Origin: Ilumatobacteraceae bacterium
GTDB taxonomy: Bacteria; Actinomycetota; Acidimicrobiia; Acidimicrobiales; Ilumatobacteraceae
Reading direction: 5' to 3'
Assembly: GCA_025464045.1 (NCBI GenBank)
Contig: JAODBQ010000459.1
Coordinates: forward strand, 1 to 12,378
Length of the DNA stretch: 12,378 nucleotides
Made by a program: the position numbers and the translations under genes. This document shows positions 1 to 6,590 of this stretch, one piece after another. The notes beneath the pieces were generated by a model. It saw only the letters and a list, made by a program, of their open reading frames with translations. It did not search any database and had not been told where the DNA came from. The number at the start of each line of letters is the position of its first letter. Within the stretch, counting starts at the first letter, position 1.

Positions 1-500
1 AGGTGGCTGGAACCATCGAAGGCTTCCCGGCCGACCAGATCCCGCCCGGACACTACGGCAAGGGCCGCTATTTCCGGCTGCAGGGGAAGGCGCCCTTCGC
101 CCACCTGATCTATCCGCCGCCGATCCATGGGGCGCTGGGCACCCACTACCGCCGCGACCTGGGCGGCCAGGCGGTGTTCGGGCCGGACCTGATCTTCGTT
201 GACGCGCTGGACTACAGCGTCGATCCGGCCGCGGCAGGCTCTTTCGCCAGCTACATCCGCAAGTTCTGGCCCGGCCTGCCGGAGGGTGCGCTCAGCCCCG
301 ACTACGCCGGCATCCGCCCCAAGCTGCATGGCCCGGACGAGCCGCAGCCCGACTTCCGCATCGACGGCGCCGAGCGTCATGGCCTAGCCGGCCTTGTCGC
401 CCTGTTCGGCATCGAGAGCCCCGGCCTCACCTCGTCGCTGGCGATCGGCGAAGAGGTCGCCGGCAAGCTCGGCTTGGGTTCCGCCGCGGCGCCCGCCTGA
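1..500 (+). CDS. FAD-dependent oxidoreductase, LhgO/DAO family, C-terminal part (5' truncated by window)
   Basis: The reading frame is open from the window edge (first full codon at base 3) to TGA at 498-500, followed at once by an in-frame TAG at 501-503. The roughly 166 visible residues match the C-terminal half of the DAO-fold oxidoreductases related to L-2-hydroxyglutarate dehydrogenase/oxidase. The marks are an LIYPPP segment, a DLGGQAVFGPD segment, the YAGIRPKLHGP motif that lies near the FAD, and the closing GIESPGLTSSLAIGEEVA block that completes the flavin site. Family members oxidise 2-hydroxy acids using bound FAD and pass electrons to oxygen or the quinone pool. The Rossmann FAD-binding GxGxxG region lies upstream of the window. 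The GTG at base 3 is not a credible start because the domain is incomplete. Serine and leucine codon choice (AGC, CTG) differs from the downstream genes. Family assignment is firm; the exact substrate is not known. Confidence 0.82.
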   Translation, partial: VAGTIEGFPADQIPPGHYGKGRYFRLQGKAPFAHLIYPPPIHGALGTHYRRDLGGQAVFGPDLIFVDALDYSVDPAAAGSFASYIRKFWPGLPEGALSPDYAGIRPKLHGPDEPQPDFRIDGAERHGLAGLVALFGIESPGLTSSLAIGEEVAGKLGLGSAAAPA

Positions 501-502
501 TA

Positions 503-520
503 GTCTCCCGCCAGGGAGAC
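503..520 (+). promoter_or_regulatory. Hairpin over the ribosome binding site of the flavin oxidoreductase gene
   Basis: GTCTCCC (503-509) and GGGAGAC (514-520) are perfect complements separated by the four-base loop GCCA. The AGGGAG Shine-Dalgarno-like sequence (513-518) of the gene starting at 526 lies almost wholly in the loop edge and 3' arm, so the folded RNA would hide it. The hairpin also sits directly after the stop codons of the upstream gene. It could therefore be a weak terminator or a device that couples translation of the two genes. There is no T tract. Confidence 0.45.
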
Positions 521-525
521 CGCCC

Positions 526-1443
526 ATGAACAACCGCCTCACCGAGCTGCTCGGCGTCAAATACCCGATCGTCCAGGCGCCCATGGGCTGGATCGCCCGG
601 TCGCAGCTGGCGTCGGCCGTCTCCAACGCCGGCGGGATGGGGATCATCGAGACCTCGTCGGGAGAGCTCGACGCCGTCAAGGACGAGATCCGCAAGATGC
701 GCGACCTCACCGATCGGCCGTTCGGCGTCAACATCGCCCAGGCGTTCGTGCGTGACCCGGCGATCGCCGAGTTCGTCATCGACCAGGGCATCAAGTTCGT
801 CACGACCTCGGCGGGATCACCGACGAAGTACACGAGCGTGCTCAAGGCTGCCGGCCTCACCGTCTACCACGTCGTGCCGACGCTCGCCGCGGCCCTGAAG
901 GCGGTGGACGCAGGCGTCGACGGGCTCGTCGTCGAGGGCGGCGAGGGCGGCGGGTTCAAGAGCCCGACCCCGGTGTCGACGATGGTCCTGCTCCCGCTCG
1001 TGCGGTCGCGGGTCGACGTACCGATCATCGCCGCCGGTGGCATCTGCGACGGAGCGACGATGGCCGCCGCGTTCGCGATGGGCGCGGAGGGAGTGCAGAT
1101 GGGGACGCGCATGGTGTCGGCCACCGAATCGCCGGTCCACGCGAACTGGAAGCAGGCGATCGTCGACGCCGCCGAGACCGACACCCTGTTCCTCAACCAG
1201 CGGCACTCACCCGCACTGCGCGCTCTGCGGACCGACCGCACCACGGCACTGGTCCATGCCGAGCACAACGTGTTCGCCGACTTCGGCGACCCGCAGGCGC
1301 TGTACTTCGGCGGCGACATGAACGCCGCGATCGCGCTGTCCGGTGAGGTCGCCGGGCGGATCGCGTCGGTCCGCCCCGTTGCCGAGATCATCGCCGACAC
1401 GATCGCCGAGTTCGCCGCCGCCGTCGCCCGCCTCGCCGGCTGA
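526..1443 (+). CDS. Nitronate monooxygenase / FabK-like FMN oxidoreductase
   Basis: The 305-residue product is a TIM-barrel flavin enzyme of the nitronate monooxygenase/2-nitropropane dioxygenase/enoyl-ACP reductase II superfamily. These bind FMN and oxidise nitronates or reduce enoyl thioesters. Visible motifs are QAPMGW (residues 17-22) at the N-terminal FMN strand, GVNIAQ (67-72), TTSAGSP (93-99), the glycine-rich EGGEGGG (137-143), the phosphate-binding IIAAGGI (167-173) and GVQMGTR (189-195). Residue 144 after EGGEGGG is Phe, where classical nitronate monooxygenases have the catalytic His (GGH). It may therefore be a reductase or another member of the superfamily. The ATG at 526 is chosen over a longer in-frame ATG at 394 because it matches the family N-terminus and has AGGGAG seven bases upstream. 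It lies 25 bases after the upstream gene, in the same direction. Confidence 0.88.
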   Translation: MNNRLTELLGVKYPIVQAPMGWIARSQLASAVSNAGGMGIIETSSGELDAVKDEIRKMRDLTDRPFGVNIAQAFVRDPAIAEFVIDQGIKFVTTSAGSPTKYTSVLKAAGLTVYHVVPTLAAALKAVDAGVDGLVVEGGEGGGFKSPTPVSTMVLLPLVRSRVDVPIIAAGGICDGATMAAAFAMGAEGVQMGTRMVSATESPVHANWKQAIVDAAETDTLFLNQRHSPALRALRTDRTTALVHAEHNVFADFGDPQALYFGGDMNAAIALSGEVAGRIASVRPVAEIIADTIAEFAAAVARLAG

Positions 1444-1467
1444 CGCTCGGGCCCGCTCCGCGAGACC

Positions 1468-1480
1468 GTGCCGGCGGCAC
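1468..1480. terminator. Candidate hairpin terminator between convergent genes
   Basis: GTGCC (1468-1472) and GGCAC (1476-1480) form a five-pair GC-rich stem with a three-base loop. It lies in the 38-base gap between two convergent genes, where transcription from both sides should end. There is no T run on either side, so this would have to act as a short GC hairpin or with a termination factor. The assignment rests on position and symmetry only. Confidence 0.35.
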
Positions 1481-1481
1481 C

Positions 1482-2906
1482 TCAGGGGGCGTCGGGGCCG
1501 ACCTCGTGGGTGGCGTCGAGGTAGTTCATCAGGCCGGTCGTGAGCTTGTCGATGTCGGGGACCTGTCCACCGGCGCCGTACATCGCCCCGCTGCGCGGCA
1601 TCGGCTGCGGCGGCTCCTTGGCGTACCCGACGGCGGTCGCGAGGTCGGTCGCGAACGCCTCGGCGATGCCCTCCTGGGTGTTCGGGCGGGTGATGCAGAA
1701 GTGCAGCGCGGGCGGGTTCTGCAGACCGTTCATCCGCCAGCCGTTCGACGCCAGTGAGTCGTTGACGTGGAAGATGTCGATCGGCCCACCGTCGGCCGAC
1801 GCGGTGCCCGCGGGATCGGCTCGGAAGGCGATGTTGAACAGCGAGTCGCCGATCAGCGACAGCTCCGGGTGGGCGCGCACCGCGTCCTTGACCTTGCCCG
1901 CCGTCGCGAAGATGTCGGCGGCGATCGTGCGGTAGCCGTCCTTGCCGAGCGCCAGCATCGATGCCCACGTCGCCGAGATCAGGCCCCCCGAACGGCTCCC
2001 GCCCATGCTCGGTGAGGAGTAGATCCCGCCCGGCCAACCACGGACGATGAAGTACTGCTCGCGTCGCAGCGACTTCGGGCGGAACAGCAGCACCGAGCTG
2101 CCCTTCAGCGCATAGCCGTACTTGTGGGTGTCGGCGGACATCGACGTCACGCCGGCCACGCGCAGGTCGAACGGTGTCGGGTGGTAGCCGCAGTCCTCCG
2201 CCCAGGCGAGGATGAACCCGCCGAGGCAGCCGTCGACGTGCAGCCCGATCTCGTGCTCGAGGGCGATCTCGCCGAGCTCGGTGATCGGGTCGATCAGGCC
2301 GTGCGGGTACGTCCCGGCCGTCCCGACCAGCGCGACCGTGTTCGGCGTGATGTGGTCGCGCACGAAGTCGAGGTCGACGACGAACTCGTCGGTGACCGGG
2401 GCGCTGATCAGCTCGATGCCGAAGTAGTGGAACGCCTTGTTCATCGCCGGATGCCCGGTGACCGGCATGATCACCTGCGGATGTTCGATCCCCCGCTGCT
2501 TGCGCCCCCACTCGCGGTACGTCAGCATCGCCGTGACGAGGCTCTCCGTGCCGCCGGACGTGATCAGTCCGCCGGTGTCCTCGTCGCCGTGGAGCATCGC
2601 GGCGGTCATCGCGATGATCTCCGACTCCATCTTCGTCGCGCTCGGGTACATGTCACGCTGGAGCACGTTGGCGTGGGCGAAGTGGCCGTAGGCCTCGGTG
2701 AGGAACCCGTAGTGCTCGTGGTCCCCGGAGTAGATCGAGCCGCTGACCCGGCCGGAGTCGCCCTTGGCGTCCTCCTCCTTCGACATCTGGGCGATCTCGC
2801 CGAGGATCTGGTCTCGGGAGATGCCGTGGTCGGGCAACCCTCGGTGCACGTCGAACCGGCCGGCGTACGGGTGCAGGGAGACGTTGGGGCGTCCGGGATG
2901 GCTCAT
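1482..2906 (-). CDS. PLP-dependent lyase of the sphingosine-1-phosphate lyase family
   Basis: The 474-residue fold-type I PLP enzyme closely follows the sphingosine-1-phosphate lyase branch of the group II decarboxylase superfamily. That branch splits phosphorylated 2-amino-1,3-diols by retro-aldol chemistry into phosphoethanolamine and an aldehyde. Visible motifs: SGSIYSG (55-61), YPSATKMESEI (87-97), TSGGTES (116-122, PLP phosphate), a His stacking on PLP in GHPAMNKA (H152), HVDGCLGG (223-230, D225 to the pyridine nitrogen), SADTHKYGYALKGSS (257-271, Schiff-base K262), GGSRSGG (302-308), NPPALHFCIT (397-406) and GAMYG (440-444). It lacks the N-terminal membrane anchor of the eukaryotic enzyme, so it should be cytosolic. 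The ATG overlaps the kinase stop as ATGA and has GGAGG seven bases upstream. It is the last gene of the operon. An amino-acid decarboxylase role is less likely but possible. Confidence 0.85.
   Translation of the reverse strand: MSHPGRPNVSLHPYAGRFDVHRGLPDHGISRDQILGEIAQMSKEEDAKGDSGRVSGSIYSGDHEHYGFLTEAYGHFAHANVLQRDMYPSATKMESEIIAMTAAMLHGDEDTGGLITSGGTESLVTAMLTYREWGRKQRGIEHPQVIMPVTGHPAMNKAFHYFGIELISAPVTDEFVVDLDFVRDHITPNTVALVGTAGTYPHGLIDPITELGEIALEHEIGLHVDGCLGGFILAWAEDCGYHPTPFDLRVAGVTSMSADTHKYGYALKGSSVLLFRPKSLRREQYFIVRGWPGGIYSSPSMGGSRSGGLISATWASMLALGKDGYRTIAADIFATAGKVKDAVRAHPELSLIGDSLFNIAFRADPAGTASADGGPIDIFHVNDSLASNGWRMNGLQNPPALHFCITRPNTQEGIAEAFATDLATAVGYAKEPPQPMPRSGAMYGAGGQVPDIDKLTTGLMNYLDATHEVGPDAP
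2903..2906 (-). other. ATGA start/stop overlap, kinase to lyase
   Basis: On the minus strand the kinase TGA (2905-2903) shares bases with the lyase ATG (2906-2904). This is the classic arrangement for translational coupling by terminating ribosomes, and it ties the lyase dose to the kinase. Confidence 0.85.
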
Positions 2907-4480
2907 GAGGTTGCCTCCGTGGTGGCAGTCGTCGCCGGTGGTGGCGACGGGGTGTTGAGGGTGTGGAAGAACGGACCGGCGCGTCCGTGGAAGTCGATGA
3001 ACCCGGCGAGCAACTGCTGGTACAACGTGGCGTTGTCCGGGTCCGGATCGTGGACCTGCTGCACCGCGAGCGCCGAATCGGCGTCTGCCCACGACATCCG
3101 CCCGGACTCGACGAGCGCGAGCAGGCCGGCGCCGTGGGCGTTCGTGGTCTGCGGGTTCGCCAGCCGACGGACCTCGGCGCCGGTGATGTCGGCGAGGATC
3201 TGGCCCCACAGGGGCGTGGCCGCGCCGCCGCCGCCGAGCGTGATCGAGTGGTCCTGGGAGCCGGCGAGCGCGGTCACGTACGGGATCAGCCAGGCCGCGT
3301 TGAGCGCGACGCCCTCGAGCACGGCGCGCACGAGGTCGGTGCGTTCGGTGGTCAGCCCGAGGTTGACGAAGCCGCCGCGCAGCCGCCGATCGAAGCATGG
3401 CGCCATCGAACCGACGAGCCACGGCAGGAACAGCACACCGTTCGCGCCGGCCGGTACGTGGGCCGCGGCGGCAGTGACCCGATCGAACGCGTCGACGGGC
3501 ATGGGCACCCCGAGGCCGTCGTCGGGGTAGATCAGGTTGCGCACGAGCACGTCCAGCGCCTTGCCGCCGACACCGTTCTCGGCGACGATGAACCAGCTGT
3601 TCGGCAGCGGGCTCGGCGCGGTGAACAGGCCGTGCTCGCGGTCGTGGCGATGGCTGGACACGTGCGTGGCGACGACCGAGGTCGTGCCGATGATCAGACC
3701 GCAGCGTGCCGGCTGACGGGCACCGGTGCCGATCGCCGAGGTGACCGAGTCGATCGTCCCGCCCATCACCAGCGCGGTCGCCGCGACGCCGAGGTGGTCG
3801 GCCGCATGGCGGGTGATCGTGCCGCGCGGTTCGCCGAGGGCGACCAGCGGCGGCAGCTTGTCGATGTCGAGACCCGCGAGCTCGACGAGCGTCGGGTCGT
3901 ACTCGGTCACGTTCCACGTCGAGTCGTCGATGACGCCCAACGGGAACACGGTGTTCTGCGTGGCGGTGACCCTGCCGGTGAGCCGCGCGCAGATCGCGTC
4001 GACCGGCTCGACGAGCGCGGCCGCGGCGGCGTAGACGTCCGGCCACTCGGCGCGCACGAACGCCACCTGCCCCGGCCGGCCGCCGGGCGGCGGCGAGACG
4101 TGGTGGATCTCGACCCACCGGCGCGCCCGTTCGGGATCGCCGGCGAACGGGCTGTGGCGGACGGCGCGCCCGTCCATCCACATCACCGTGCTGGCGAGCG
4201 GCACGCCGGCAGCGTCGATCGCGACCGTGCTGGAGTACTGGGTGGTGACGGCCAGCATCGCCACGTCCGTTCCGGCGACGCCGGCCGCGGCAAGTGCCCG
4301 ACGGACGCAGCGCGCCAGCGCGTCCCACCATCGTTCGGCGTCCTGCTCGGCCGAACCGTCGTTGCCGAACACCAGCGGCAGCGTCTCGCCCGCGTGGCCG
4401 CGTACGGTGCCCTCGGGATCGACGATCGCGACCTTGAGCCCGGTGGTTCCGAGATCGATCGCAACGACGTGACCGCTCAC
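2903..4480 (-). CDS. FGGY-family carbohydrate kinase
   Basis: The 525-residue product is a two-domain ATP-dependent kinase of the FGGY family (xylulokinase, glycerol kinase, ribulokinase, AI-2 kinase), which phosphorylates a hydroxyl of a sugar, polyol or related compound. The N-terminal phosphate-1 motif AIDLGTTGLKVAIV is at 7-20, WMDGRA at 101-106, and the catalytic aspartate motif GGTIDSVTSAIGTG at 240-253 with D244 as the likely base. The second domain has LIIGTTS (262-268), LFLPWLVGSMAPCFDRRLRG (350-369), LVRAVLEGVALNAAW (383-397) and the adenosine segment LGGGGAATPLWGQILADI (415-432). The usual GER after the PYL/PWL motif reads GSM. The first FGGY signature (K-x-x-W) is degenerate. The C-terminus ends in a Pro/Thr-rich tail. 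GTG start: it overlaps the upstream TGA as GTGA and has GGAGG seven bases before it. Its place between importer and lyase suggests it phosphorylates the imported compound. The substrate cannot be named. Confidence 0.88.
   Translation of the reverse strand: MSGHVVAIDLGTTGLKVAIVDPEGTVRGHAGETLPLVFGNDGSAEQDAERWWDALARCVRRALAAAGVAGTDVAMLAVTTQYSSTVAIDAAGVPLASTVMWMDGRAVRHSPFAGDPERARRWVEIHHVSPPPGGRPGQVAFVRAEWPDVYAAAAALVEPVDAICARLTGRVTATQNTVFPLGVIDDSTWNVTEYDPTLVELAGLDIDKLPPLVALGEPRGTITRHAADHLGVAATALVMGGTIDSVTSAIGTGARQPARCGLIIGTTSVVATHVSSHRHDREHGLFTAPSPLPNSWFIVAENGVGGKALDVLVRNLIYPDDGLGVPMPVDAFDRVTAAAAHVPAGANGVLFLPWLVGSMAPCFDRRLRGGFVNLGLTTERTDLVRAVLEGVALNAAWLIPYVTALAGSQDHSITLGGGGAATPLWGQILADITGAEVRRLANPQTTNAHGAGLLALVESGRMSWADADSALAVQQVHDPDPDNATLYQQLLAGFIDFHGRAGPFFHTLNTPSPPPATTATTEATS
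2914..2918 (-). promoter_or_regulatory. Ribosome binding site GGAGG for the PLP lyase
   Basis: The minus-strand sequence GGAGG lies seven bases before ATG 2906, inside the 3' end of the kinase gene. It supports that ATG as the true start. Confidence 0.75.
4477..4480 (-). other. GTGA start/stop overlap, ATPase to kinase
   Basis: The TGA of the DppF-like ATPase (4479-4477) overlaps the kinase GTG (4480-4478). The overlap and the strong upstream GGAGG together fix the kinase start. Confidence 0.85.
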
Positions 4481-5574
4481 GAGCCGGCCTCCGCGTCGAA
4501 CGTTGGTGCCGGCTCGAGGTGGCTCGGCGCGTCGCCGAAGTCGCCCGGGAAGTGGCAGGCGACCTGATGATCGCTGCCGAGGCCGGTCCTGGCAAGCACG
4601 GGTTCGACGTCGGTGCAGCGCTGCTCGGCGCGCCAGCAGCGCGTGCGGAAGCGGCAGCCGGACGGTGGATCGATCGGGCTGGGCAGCTCGCCGGACAGCA
4701 CGATCCGCCGCCGGGACTCCTGCACCGCCGGGTCGGGGATGGGCACCGCCGACAGCAGGGCCTGCGTGTAGGGGTGTTGCGGCGTGTCGTAGACGTGGTC
4801 GGCCGCGCCGATCTCGACGATCTTGCCGAGGTACATCACCGCCACCCGGTCGGCGATCTGGCGCACGACGGCCAGGTCGTGGGCGATGAAGATGTACGCG
4901 AGGTGCAGCCGGGTGCGGAGGTCGGCGAGCAGCCGGACCACCTCCGCCTGGATGCTCACGTCGAGTGCGCTGACCGGTTCGTCGAGCACCAGCAAGGCCG
5001 GCGAGATGGCCAGCGCGCGGGCGATGCCGACGCGCTGGCGCTGACCGCCGGAGAACTCGTGCGGGTAGCGGTCGAGGTGCTCCGGTCGCAGCTGCACGAG
5101 CGAGATCAGCTCGTCGACGCGCGCGACGACGCGGTCGGGCGGCTCGCCGTGCACCTTCATCGGTTCGGCGAGCATCCGGCGCACGGTCATCCGCGGGTGC
5201 AGCGACGCCTGCGGGTCCTGGAACACGATCTGCAGATGCCGGCGGGCGGCGCGCATCTCCTTGGCGCCGAGGGTCACGAGGTCCTGGCCGCGGAACACGA
5301 CCTGGCCCGACGTCGGTTCGGTGAGGCGCAGGATGCAGCGTCCGGTCGTCGACTTGCCGCAGCCGGACTCGCCGACGAGCGCAAGGGTCTGGCCGGCGAG
5401 CACGTCGAAGCTGACGTCGCTGACCGCGTGCACCACGGCGTGGCGACTGCGCTCGCGGACCCGGAACTCCTTGACGAGGTGACGCACGCTGAGGATCGGC
5501 TCCGCCGACGCGTCGGGGCGCGCCACGACGAACGGGTCGCTCGTCGCCGGCTCGGTCGTCGCCGGATCGATCAT
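4477..5574 (-). CDS. Dipeptide/oligopeptide-type ABC transporter ATPase, DppF-like
   Basis: The 365-residue cytosolic ATPase powers import with the partner ATPase upstream. Visible motifs are Walker A GESGCGKST (68-76), Q-loop VFQDPQASLHPRMTV (117-131), ABC signature FSGGQRQR (174-181), Walker B LLVLDEP (194-200), D-loop SALD (202-205) and switch His in FIAHDL (H232). The C-terminal oligopeptide-transporter extension follows, with HPYTQALL (267-274) and four cysteines at 307, 313, 320 and 340 (C-x5-C-x6-C-x19-C). In related Opp ATPases such cysteines bind an iron-sulfur cluster. SGCRFRTRC is the DppF version of this region. ATG 5574 overlaps the stop of the upstream gene as ATGA; no clear Shine-Dalgarno is present, which fits coupled translation. 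An acidic, Pro/Thr-rich leader of about 25 residues precedes the ABC domain. Transport of a non-peptide compound is possible in this family. Confidence 0.92.
   Translation of the reverse strand: MIDPATTEPATSDPFVVARPDASAEPILSVRHLVKEFRVRERSRHAVVHAVSDVSFDVLAGQTLALVGESGCGKSTTGRCILRLTEPTSGQVVFRGQDLVTLGAKEMRAARRHLQIVFQDPQASLHPRMTVRRMLAEPMKVHGEPPDRVVARVDELISLVQLRPEHLDRYPHEFSGGQRQRVGIARALAISPALLVLDEPVSALDVSIQAEVVRLLADLRTRLHLAYIFIAHDLAVVRQIADRVAVMYLGKIVEIGAADHVYDTPQHPYTQALLSAVPIPDPAVQESRRRIVLSGELPSPIDPPSGCRFRTRCWRAEQRCTDVEPVLARTGLGSDHQVACHFPGDFGDAPSHLEPAPTFDAEAGS
4488..4492 (-). promoter_or_regulatory. Ribosome binding site GGAGG for the FGGY kinase
   Basis: GGAGG on the minus strand lies seven bases upstream of GTG 4480, within the last codons of the DppF-like gene. 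The spacing is the same as for the lyase gene, and it decides in favour of a GTG start. Confidence 0.75.
5571..5574 (-). other. ATGA start/stop overlap between the two ATPase genes
   Basis: The TGA of the DppD-like gene (5573-5571) overlaps the ATG of the DppF-like gene (5574-5572) on the minus strand. Coupling would keep the two ATPases near equal amounts. Confidence 0.85.
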
Positions 5575-6590
5575 CGCACGACGGCTGCCGGGGCGTGCAC
5601 GGAGCAGGCGATCGTGCTCGTCGCGGTGCGGACCAGCACCGGCTCGTGTTCGGTGCACGCGGTGACCGCGTCGGGGCAGCGCGGCGCGAACGGGCAGCCG
5701 GGCGGGAGCGACAGCGGTGAGGGCGGGATGCCCGGGATGGCCGCCTGCATCTCGCCGCGCCGGTCGAGGCGGGGCAGGCAGGCGAGCAGCCCGCGGGTGT
5801 ACGGGTGCCCGGGTTCGGCGAACACCGACGGGACCGTGCCGTGCTCGACGAGCTTGCCGGCGTACATCACCGCGAGCCGGTCGGCTGCTCCGGCGACGAC
5901 GCCGAGGTCGTGGGTGATCAGCACGAGCGACAGCTGCCGCTCGCGCTGCAGGCGGCCGAGGAGGTCCATGATCTGCGCCTGGACGGTGACGTCGAGGGCG
6001 GTCGTCGGCTCGTCGGCGATGAGCACCTCGGGCTCGTTGGCGATCGCCATCGCGATCATCACTCGCTGGCGCATCCCGCCCGAGAGCTCGTGCGGGTAGG
6101 CGTCGCAGCGCCGCGCGGCCTGCGCGATCGCCACCTGGTCGAGCAGGTCGACGGCACGTGCGCGCGTCGCCTTCTTCGACATGTCCGGGTTGTGGGCGCG
6201 CATCACCATGTCGAGCTGGCGACCGACGGTGAGCACCGGGTTGAGCGACGTCATCGGATCCTGGAAGACCATCGAGATCTTGGCGCCGCGCACGTGGCGC
6301 AGGCGCGACGGCGCGAGCCCGATGAGCTCGGTGCCGCGGTAGGTCGCCGAGCCCGACACCGCAGCGCCGCGGAGCAGTCCGAGCGTGGCGAGCATCGTCA
6401 CGCTCTTGCCCGAGCCCGACTCGCCGACGACGGCAACGGCCTCGCCCGGGAACACGTCGAGGCTCACGCCGCGCACCGCCCGGGCCGGCCCGCCGACGGT
6501 GTCGAAGGTGACGCGCAGATCGCGCAGCCGCAGGATCGGCTCCGCCGTCGGCGCGCCGGTGGGGACGGGCGCGACGGCCTGCTCGATCAC
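5571..6590 (-). CDS. Dipeptide/oligopeptide-type ABC transporter ATPase, DppD-like
   Basis: The 339-residue product is the first of the two ATPases of the importer. Motifs: Walker A GESGSGKS (56-63), Q-loop VFQDPMTSLNPVLTVG (108-123, the typical DppD form), signature LSGGMRQRVMIAMA (169-182), Walker B VLIADEPTTALDV (189-201) and switch His in ITHDLGVV (H227). The C-terminal oligopeptide region has HPYTRGLL (262-269), IPGIPPSP (285-292) and cysteines at 299, 305, 312 and 329 (C-x5-C-x6-C-x16-C), the expected Fe-S ligand pattern of Opp-type ATPases. The start is GTG 6590, which forms a GTGA overlap with the DppC-like stop. A partial Shine-Dalgarno GGGA lies six bases upstream. The open frame continues far upstream without homology, so longer starts were rejected. 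It should pair with the downstream DppF-like ATPase at the cytoplasmic face of the permease. Confidence 0.92.
   Translation of the reverse strand: MIEQAVAPVPTGAPTAEPILRLRDLRVTFDTVGGPARAVRGVSLDVFPGEAVAVVGESGSGKSVTMLATLGLLRGAAVSGSATYRGTELIGLAPSRLRHVRGAKISMVFQDPMTSLNPVLTVGRQLDMVMRAHNPDMSKKATRARAVDLLDQVAIAQAARRCDAYPHELSGGMRQRVMIAMAIANEPEVLIADEPTTALDVTVQAQIMDLLGRLQRERQLSLVLITHDLGVVAGAADRLAVMYAGKLVEHGTVPSVFAEPGHPYTRGLLACLPRLDRRGEMQAAIPGIPPSPLSLPPGCPFAPRCPDAVTACTEHEPVLVRTATSTIACSVHAPAAVVR
6587..6590 (-). other. GTGA start/stop overlap, DppC-like to DppD-like
   Basis: The TGA of the permease (6589-6587) overlaps the GTG of the ATPase (6590-6588) on the minus strand. It is one of five such junctions in the operon. 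Confidence 0.8.

Noticed and set aside
1482..2906. True sphingolipid breakdown (sphingosine-1-phosphate as substrate)
   Set aside because: The partner is a carbohydrate-type kinase and a peptide-type importer, there is no lipid kinase, and a phosphate-site His is replaced by Gln. A small polar amino-alcohol phosphate fits better.
2963..4567. 534-codon + strand open frame opposite the FGGY kinase
   Set aside because: It is low-complexity Arg/Val/Asp/Glu-rich translation with no motifs, while the opposite strand encodes a full kinase with its catalytic residues.
1482..4595. A 1037-residue fusion of an upstream Arg-rich segment with the PLP lyase
   Set aside because: The first 563 residues are the out-of-frame reading of the kinase gene. 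The lyase has its own ATG at 2906 with GGAGG upstream and normal family length.
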